Assembly (NCBI GenBank): GCA_027922465.2
Contig: BQMF02000475.1
Location: 62,001-126,000 of the forward strand
Source: Turritopsis dohrnii
Lineage: Eukaryota; Cnidaria; Hydrozoa; Anthoathecata; Oceaniidae
Length of the DNA stretch: 64,000 bases
Reading direction: 5' to 3'
Below are positions 56,846 to 64,000 of the stretch, one piece after another. Position numbers and translations under genes: made by a program. Positions within the stretch are counted from its first letter, which is position 1. Every line of letters begins with the position of its first letter. The notes under the pieces are model-generated. The model had not been told where the DNA came from and did no database searches. It saw only the letters and a program-made list of their open reading frames with translations.

Positions 56846-58258
56846 ATGATGCTGGAAAAAGGAATATATACGAATAAAACAATACAAGCTTCTAACAATC
56901 TCACTAGAGATAGTCATTACAAACATGCTCATAAAGAAATCGAAGTATCACCAACCATTCTACTTACGTTATGCGGGATTGCTGTACTAGAAAACATCTT
57001 TGTGTGCTTTATCATATGTTCATTCAGAAGACTGAGAAAAGCCACAAACATCTTCATAGTGGGTTTATGCGTCACTAACGTTTTGTGCGCAGGCGTGTTG
57101 CTACCCGTACATTGTTATTATCCGGATAGTCCAGTCACCGGTTTTCTGACATTGATCACCATCTTGATCTACATCTGCAATCTGACCGTGGTGACGTTCG
57201 AACGTTTTATCGCCATCACGTGGCCACTGAGGTATCATCAGATCATCACGAAGAAGCGAGCAGTTCGTGTGTCAGTCTTCTGCTACCTGGCACCACTCAT
57301 GTATGGAGTGTTACCGCTCGCGTGGAATGCCAATCCACAATCAGTCCTCCATAAGGTTTATCTCTCTGTTACCTTGATTGTGTTTCTAGTTTTACCACTG
57401 CTTTTCATTTTGAGTGTGTACGGAAAAGTTTGTATAACAATACATCGCTTCTTTAAAAAACATCAAAAGCATTCGGTGATAAACAACAACACCATAGGAG
57501 GTAAATCACAAATTTGGGCGGAAGCAAAATTTATGTGTTGTTCCAAATCAAATATCGACGAAAATGAAGAAGAGACGTTAACTGAATGCAAAGAAATCTT
57601 ATATGACGCCCAACCACATGACGCCCAACCACAACCACATGTAAATGGTAACAATGAGCGCCCTTTGGACCTTACGATGAGTCATGAAGAACATGTGAAA
57701 AGCCGCCGCCAGATAGAACGAAGACAGACCTTGCATAACTTCAGAACAACTCGAAAAAGAGAGTTGATATCTCGACATACAGATTGCATAATGACAGCTA
57801 AGACTTCAACAGATATAGTTGGATATCCCGTGAGAAAATCAGAAAGCAGAAGACATTCAAGTTTACCACAACTTAAGAAAAGTGACTCCCCGCATGAAAG
57901 GAGGAAATCATTCAGCAGTTACTTTTCAAGAAGAAGGTCTAGCACTCTGCGCAGCTCCACCAGGTCTTGGCTAAAATTCAACATGAAAGCCAAGCAGACA
58001 ATTTCAGAACTTAAAGCTTCATTGGCATTCGCCATGGTGGTCTTGACGTATATGTTTACTTGGCTACCAGTTGTGTACATGTCATTCTTGCAAATAATAA
58101 ACAAACATGAACTCATACCTCCGACACTAACGGCATTGTCGACGTATACAATCGGCTTGAATTCCATGATCGACCCATTACTGTATGCATTCCTTCTGAA
58201 AGAATTTCGCGTCACTATAAGAAGTATAGTTAGACACAGAAATAGTGTGAAACTATAA
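56846..58258 (+). CDS. Class A (rhodopsin-like) G protein-coupled receptor, orphan
   Basis: Seven-helix plasma-membrane receptor in a single exon, 470 aa from ATG 56846 (a second ATG follows directly). The N terminus has two N-glycosylation sequons (NKT, NLT). TM1 has GIAVLENIFV (N1.50). TM2 has VGLCVTNVL, with Asn where Asp2.50 is usual. TM3 ends FERFIAITWPLRY, an ERF form of DRY. The third loop is long (about 170 residues), basic and Ser-rich. TM6 has FTWLPVVYM (the WxP switch). TM7 has NSMIDPLLYAF, the DPxxY form of NPxxY. The usual Cys3.25 at the top of TM3 is not seen. I cannot name a ligand. It converges on TARDBP. Confidence 0.9.
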   Translation: MMLEKGIYTNKTIQASNNLTRDSHYKHAHKEIEVSPTILLTLCGIAVLENIFVCFIICSFRRLRKATNIFIVGLCVTNVLCAGVLLPVHCYYPDSPVTGFLTLITILIYICNLTVVTFERFIAITWPLRYHQIITKKRAVRVSVFCYLAPLMYGVLPLAWNANPQSVLHKVYLSVTLIVFLVLPLLFILSVYGKVCITIHRFFKKHQKHSVINNNTIGGKSQIWAEAKFMCCSKSNIDENEEETLTECKEILYDAQPHDAQPQPHVNGNNERPLDLTMSHEEHVKSRRQIERRQTLHNFRTTRKRELISRHTDCIMTAKTSTDIVGYPVRKSESRRHSSLPQLKKSDSPHERRKSFSSYFSRRRSSTLRSSTRSWLKFNMKAKQTISELKASLAFAMVVLTYMFTWLPVVYMSFLQIINKHELIPPTLTALSTYTIGLNSMIDPLLYAFLLKEFRVTIRSIVRHRNSVKL

Positions 58259-58918
58259 AGTTTCAAATGTAGAAAATGATGACATCGGCATCGGCAAGGA
58301 TGACATCAGCATTTTATGAACCAAAAAGTGCATTGAATAATTTACCTGGAATTCTTCTCTCATTTCATTCTGCACACTACACTAGACATGTCATACTCAC
58401 ACCTTACTCATGGTTTCGTTTCAAACACAGACAATATCACTCTTCACCACAGATGATCAGATGGACATGAGGAATAAGTGGAGGAGTACATTGCAATAAC
58501 GTAATGATGTTCTTCAGTTTTCGCGGAAATTGAATCCATTTATTGAGAATCGCTTTCAGCTTACATGACAGACAAACATATCAAGACATTTGAGCATTTA
58601 TTTGTACTATTAGGGAAATTTTAAAATATACAGCACATCTTGCCACCCTGTCTCTATTTACAATCTCACATTCACATTCAGCTCTACTTTCTCCTTTCTC
58701 GTGATTCGTTCTCGCCGACCAACTCATTCACCCTACAGTGAAAAATAGAAACATAGTAACGCCAATCAGCTTTATAGTAACGCCCAACAGATTTTACTTC
58801 TCCCATGAGAAACTTTATGCACAGGTATTTTCTAACCACCTCAATACCGCCACTCAATTATCAACTGAACTTTGACCTTTACTCTTACTCTATAGTGAAA
58901 TGGACCATACCCTGTTGC
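58259..58918. other. Convergent 3' UTR region (GPCR and TARDBP)
   Basis: 660 bp between the two stop codons. No gene or clear repeat seen; it should hold both polyadenylation sites. Confidence 0.5.
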
Positions 58919-61900
58919 TTAGTTACTTGAGTTGCTCCAGTAGCTTCCATATGACATGCTTCTTCCATCAGCTGGTGATGGATACGATATCGGTCGATTA
59001 TTGTGGGTACTATATGAAGGCATTCCTTGCTGATCATAAGAAGGGTAAAAAACATTGCTTCTTCCGTCCACACCACTACTTCTTGGTTTGTTGACTGTCA
59101 TATATGAGTTATATGCACCAGGACTGTAAGACTGTGCATTGTAACTAGTTGAATTATAACTGCCTTGTCTGGAAGAATTATTATACATCACTTGGCGCAT
59201 ATCTTCAAAGTCAAATGGAGGATCTTGATGTCGGGAAGATTGACGAATATTTTTGGATAATTTCATGTCGCCTTTCGGTTCAGCATAGGTAACATTAAGA
59301 CGATTATCCTAGAGTAATCAGCAGTAGCCAGTACTAACCATTATTACTATTGATGATCTACCTCAAAAATAATATCACAAATAATAATCAAACCTTCAAA
59401 CTATGAGTCATGTTCAAGACTCGCCTAGCCAAATCAGACGATGCAAATGTCACAAACCCGAAACCACGAAATGGATTTGGTATATAAACATCAGTTAATT
59501 CACCAAATTCACTGAAATACCGAGTCAGGTCATCTTGATTCGTTCCATCCGGCAATCGCCCAATAAACAACTTCATTGGCATTTCGTTCTAAGAAAGAAA
59601 CATCATTGGAAAAACTCACCTAGACCATGATCAACCACCTAGACCATGATCAACCACCTAGATCATGATCATTGCCAAGCTTAGGTTTTCTATATACCTT
59701 AAACTCACAAAAAGTCGCATACACAAAAAGTCACAAAATTGCATTGTAAGAATTTGATCCTTTTCGTTAAGATACTTGTTGGCAGAAATTTTAAACTTGT
59801 TAATTGAAAAAAGATCGAACCTTCTTTTTGGGCATCTTAAGCTCCACTCTTCTTCCAAGTATAGAATGATTTAGCTTCAAAGCCTTTTGTGCTGATGCTG
59901 CACTCTTATAGCGAATGAAACCAAACCCACGTGATTCTTTCGAATTGTGATCATATTTTATCTAAGAGTACAAATCCAAACAACCACATTCATATGATCA
60001 ACAAAATGTAACAAAAATCGAAATTCAATGCAAAAACAAGACAACTCAAAATACCAAATAGAAATTTTCGCACACTGCAAAAAAAATTTATCCACACCTA
60101 CTTAAAGGGATCCTGTGATGACAAATGATAAGTTGGTATATAATAGAGCTCAAAAAGTTGATTAACAAGTCTTTCTATATTTTTTGAAAATTTCCTCTCC
60201 TTTTGCTGATATTTCAATTTAGAAATATACTTCATCGTGTCATTGCAGTGAGAATTCTTGATCTATTTAATAAAGTACAACGATGTAATATTCATTTACA
60301 CATCAGTAAAAGCAATGAGAAATTTTAACTACTCACTTATTACATCATAATTATGCATTGCATAATATAAGATCTTGAAATTGCAACAACAAAGAATTAG
60401 AAAAACTGTAAAAAGACTTGTTAATCAACTTTTACAGCTCTATCATGTCCCAAAAATTAATTTTTCATCACAGGATCCCTTTAAGTGAGGTTCGGAATTC
60501 CCGAGTTACAAAACCGAGTTACAAAACCGAGTTACGCATTATGACGTCACAAACCGAGTTACTAACTCGGAGATTTTTAAATTGTAATTTTTCTCGAGTT
60601 ACTAACTCGGAAATTTTATTCACGTAAAATTTTCCCGAGTTACTAACTCGGAAATTTTTTTTTGATTTATTTTTTCCGAGTTACTAACTCGGGAAATTTT
60701 TAAAGTATAATTTTTCTCGAGTTACTAACTCGGAAATTTTATTTTCGTAAAATTTTCCCGAGTTACTAACTCGGAAATTCTTTTTGGTTTTATTTTTTCC
60801 GAGTTAGAGAATATTTTTCAAATATTGTGAGGAATATTTTCGAAAGTTCACTGGGAATAGTGTGAGTTTTTAAAAAAGGCAAAGTAGGCCAAGTTTGTAG
60901 CAAATTTCGAAAATCGTTCAATTTTAATGAAAATTTAATAGTGGAACAAGTTTGTACTGCCGATTTCAAACATGAAGGGCAACTTGTGGATAAGGTCAAA
61001 TTAGGCCAAATTTGGACCAAATTTTGAAAATTGTTCAATTCTAATGAAGATTTAATAGAGGAATAACTTTGTACTGCTGTTTTCGAAATTGAAGGTCAAC
61101 TTGTGCATAAGGCTAAATTTGGACCAAATTGTTCAACTATAATGAAAATTTGCAAACGAAGAAATTTTACAGCGCAAGTTTTGATATTCATTAATGCAGA
61201 AATGGCATCAAAATTAATCAGTTGAGCAAGTCGATGAATATGTTAATCCTGATGATTATGCTGTCCTGGATATTATTTTTAACTAAAGCTTGACCATGGC
61301 ACCGCTGACATATTTTTCTATTGCTCTTACCCTTGATGAATTGTGACAGCTGAAAACTCCAACATAAAAAGTTGCCGAAGTGGGAAAATTGATTCTATAT
61401 TTCTATATGAATTTATTTTATTTCATAATCTTGAGGTGGTATCATGTTAATTCTAAAAGAAATTATTTAACAGTGCTAAATACAAAAAGATTTCAAATAA
61501 ATTAGTGTCGACATTACTGTTCGATGTGACTTTTCAAAGCCGACTATGATTCAACACCAAAGGCGTAAATACCTTTTGTTTACTATCTTTTAGATTGTTG
61601 TATTCGATTGGCAACTTTAAAATAAACCTGTAAGACCAGAGATCTTAAATTCAAATTAATTTTTGTGAGTGCTAATATTAGGTTTATGTCATTGGCGTTT
61701 TTGAAACTACTAAAGTAACACTTTATATATTTTGATAACAGCTCTGTTCTTTTTTACAAAACATAGCGATACTTCTGTTGTTATTTTTTATTAATGAAAA
61801 CATATATTATCCTTTGTATAGCATTTTTGGAAAGTTATTGAGTTCGTAAATATATCAATATCTGTCAATTAAGATTAGTTTATACAGTCCTTTATAAGAA

Positions 61901-63775
61901 AACTACATTAACAACAAAAATTGCCGGAGGAAAAACTTTTGAAAAGTTTAAATGTGTTAAAAATTAATTAAAGAAAGTGCTGTAAAATATGAAAGAGTGT
62001 AAACATTATAATTACAGTAACAATAACACACACCGGCTTAAGATGATTAGGGAGAAAAGAAAAAAACGAAAACAAAACACGTGAGCACATACAGAAAAAA
62101 AAAATATAAACAACTTTCTTTCTCATGTATTCGTCAATGTTATCCAAAGTGCAGAAAACCTTCACCGACTGCTTCAGGCCTCAAATGAACCAAAAAAATA
62201 TATTTCCGATAGTATTTAAATTAAAAAACTTTAGGACAAGTCAAAATCTCCTGCCGAAAGTTTCCGTTATTAATGTACATCAACATGCGCCAGATGGCAT
62301 AAAACGAAAGAGTACCATTTGACGAGTACATTTAACGAGTACCATTGCTCATCGTACCTTGTTTGGATTTAGCCTCAAATTATTTCACTAGAATTTTCAT
62401 TAGAATTGAACAATTTTCAAAATTTGGTCCAAATTTGGCCTAATTTGACCTTATCCACAAGTTGCCCTTCATGTTTGAAATCAGCAGTACAAACTTGTTC
62501 CACTATTAAATTTTCATTAAAATTGAACGATTTTCGAAATTTGCCACAAACTTGGCCTACTTTGCCTTTTTTAAAAACTCACACTATTCCCAGTGAACTT
62601 TCGAAAATATTCCTTACAATATTTGAAAAATATTCTCTAACTCGGAAAAAATAAAACCAAAAAGAATTTCCGAGTTAGTAACTCGGGAAAATTTTACGAA
62701 AATAAAATTTCCGAGTTAGTAACTCGAGAAAAATTATACTATAAAAATTTCCCGAGTTAGTAACTCGGAAAAAATAAATCAAAAAAAAATTTCCGAGTTA
62801 GTAACTCGGGAAAATTTTACGTGAATAAAATTTCCGAGTTAGTAACTCGAGAAAAATTAAAATTTAAAAATCTCCGAGTTAGTAACTCGGTTTGTGACGT
62901 CATAATGCGTAACTCGGTTTTGTAACTCGGTTTTGTAACTCGGGAATTCCGAACCTCCCTTTAAGTTTGCACATTTAATAAAAATGTATTTCCTGCGTAT
63001 TTATTTTTGCACAAGCAGTTTCTTCCCAAAAAAGGAATTTATAGAAATAAAATAACTAGCTAACTTCAAGGGAATGCCCTATAATTATTACTTCAAGAAT
63101 TAATAAGTACATGCGAAAATTTCTACCATGAGGTGAATTTAAGCAACATGGGTTTGTTAACTATATACCTCATGCATTGCTAAATCACCAAACTGCTGAA
63201 AGTAATCTTTAAGGTCAGCTTCAGTTGCTTTGTACGGCAATCCCAAAACAATTAAATCAGATAAATAATCATTTTCAGATCCAGTTTTGACAAGTTTTGC
63301 TTCAGGTTCACGATTTGGCGACTCTTCCATCTTCCTCTTCACCGAATCTGAAATGAAGACCCCAGTGAAACATCAAGCAGCATTGTTACTGAAGTAGCAA
63401 AAAAATCATTGAAGGATCATTAAGAAACAAAATAGAGAAAATTTAAATATTTTTTCATTTTACTTAGAACCTACCGGTCTTGGGTAACGTTATAAGATAT
63501 ATTGTGGAGCCCCATCCTTCATAAGGTGGATCTAAGACATTATCTGACAGTCTTACTCCTCTCCAAGCTCCAGATGAACTTTTATACTTCAATCCAATAG
63601 CATTTGGGTATTGAGCCTGAACGGTAGACAAGAGAATGGTTCCATCTTTTTCAGTTGGAAGTTCGATGGCATTTTCTAACTGTTCATCATCTGTCACTTG
63701 AACAAAACAAGGATATTCTTCATCATGTTTGGAAGGGCTGGTAGTCTCAAATTTTATCTTGCTCTTATCGCTCAT
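58919..63775 (-). CDS. TARDBP: TAR DNA-binding protein 43 (TDP-43), 5 exons
   Basis: Nuclear RNA-binding protein acting in splicing, RNA stability and transport. Coding exons on the minus strand: 63775-63475, 63347-63169, 59961-59821, 59588-59394, 59308-58919; 1,206 nt, 401 aa (human 414), all GT-AG and in frame. The N-terminal domain (1-100) has GTILLSTVQAQYPNAIGLKY and GAWRGVRL. The NLS-like KRK is at 104-106. RRM1 (about 131-205) has LIVLGL and RGFGFIRY. RRM2 (about 213-280) has LFIGRL and RGFGFVTF. The tail (281-401) is rich in Ser, Tyr and Asn (YNSTSYNAQSYS; SYGSYWSNSSN end) and lacks the Gly-rich run of vertebrates. Start MSDKSK fits the family. Intron 2 (3.2 kb) is mostly transposons. 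Confidence 0.96.
59622..59672. repeat. Tandem 19-bp repeat in TARDBP intron 3
   Basis: CACCTAGACCATGATCAAC twice, then a third partial unit with GATCATGATCAT, between the coding exons at 59821 and 59588. Confidence 0.85.
60101..60485. mobile_element. 385-bp MITE in TARDBP intron 2
   Basis: CTTAAAGGGATCCTGTGATG at 60101 is mirrored by CATCACAGGATCCCTTTAAG ending 60485. The TIRs run about 75 bp through GTTGATTAACAAGTCTTT. A second, interrupted copy lies at 10258-12160, which gives an uninterrupted reference for that site. Confidence 0.85.
60486..62956. mobile_element. 2.47-kb foldback element, arms about 570 bp
   Basis: Outer ends AGGTTCGGAATTCCCGAG (60488) and CTCGGGAATTCCGAACCT (ending 62956). 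The arms extend to about 61054 and 62390 and are nearly identical: the 82-codon frames in the two arms (61038-60790 minus, 62406-62654 plus) differ by one residue. Each arm starts with about six CCGAGTTA(C/G)TAACTCGG palindromes. CCCTTTAAG (9 bp) flanks both sides (60477-60485 and 62957-62965), with two extra bases at the left. Long TIRs plus a 9-bp duplication suggest a non-autonomous Mutator-like element. No transposase. Confidence 0.88.
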
Positions 63776-63842
63776 TTTATTATTAAAGTTTTCTAAACAG
63801 AACAAGAATTTTAAAACACAACAAAATCAAGTACAAAACTGT

Positions 63843-63945
63843 GAAGTTGAAACGCTACAAAATCTAAAAATTGATTTAACACTTGGGGAATTGAAATGCT
63901 ACAGAATCAAAAAATTGATTTAACACTTGTGGAATTGAAATGCTG
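63843..63945. repeat. 45-bp tandem repeat upstream of TARDBP
   Basis: GTTGAAACGCTACAAAATCT... and TTGAAATGCTACAGAATCAA..., each followed by AAAATTGATTTAACACTTG, with a third partial unit. It begins about 70 bp upstream of the ATG at 63775, so it overlaps the likely promoter or 5' UTR. Confidence 0.8.
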
Positions 63946-64000
63946 AAAGTTTTTTATAGTTTCACAGTCCAATTTTTTCTGTTCTATTAAAAACTTGCAA

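Noticed and set aside
60790..61038. 82-codon frame (MNNFQNLVQIWPNL...) as a gene, duplicated at 62406-62654
   Set aside because: Both lie in the arms of the foldback element and have no domain; the duplication is the inverted repeat.

Overview
This is a window of an AT-rich invertebrate genome: short GT-AG introns, class A GPCR, FERM-RING and DENN-RUN-PLAT architectures, and abundant CR1-like, Penelope-like and TIR elements. The repeat mix and small introns suggest a non-bilaterian animal, most likely a cnidarian (hydrozoan). The species is inferred from general character, not from a diagnostic marker. There are no bacterial features and no CRISPR array.

Four host genes are read with confidence. 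(1) DENND5 (Rab GEF), + strand, 13146-25862. It has 25 coding exons that splice in frame to about 1,435 aa. Its first coding exon lies 4 kb upstream of the rest, behind two transposons. (2) MYLIP/IDOL (FERM-RING E3 ligase), - strand, 30273-28446, four exons, 478 aa. (3) A single-exon class A GPCR, + strand, 56846-58258, 470 aa. (4) TARDBP (TDP-43), - strand, 63775-58919, five exons, 401 aa, with a Tyr/Ser/Asn-rich tail. Weaker calls are a GPKOW-like first exon (9001-8829, -), a small secreted protein (55631-55323, -) and an orphan terminal exon (45912-46085, +). DENND5 and MYLIP converge, and so do the GPCR and TARDBP. The genes show no common pathway; they are ordinary neighbours in a gene-sparse, repeat-dense stretch.

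The rest is mostly mobile DNA, region by region. 1-8.8 kb: a CR1-like fragment, Penelope-like GIY-YIG fragments, an RT-endonuclease fragment, a recurrent repeat family (R1), a pogo-like remnant and a TIR MITE. 9-13 kb: a pogo-like element with a PHD-finger remnant inserted in a MITE. 13-25 kb: DENND5, with transposons in intron 1 and a three-layer nest in intron 11. 31.9-43.5 kb: a retrotransposon block made of CR1-like family A, CR1-like family B carrying a family-A copy and a tRNA-derived SINE, and an RT plus PD-(D/E)XK-like endonuclease element preceded by ten CCGGCCGG palindromes. 43.5-53.5 kb: many TIR elements and hairpins, including a Harbinger-like MITE, two inverted copies of a TA-flanked family and a palindrome-rich ACGTT element. 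60.1-63 kb: a MITE and a 2.5-kb foldback element filling TARDBP intron 2.

All family assignments come from remembered motifs and protein order. No database search was run.
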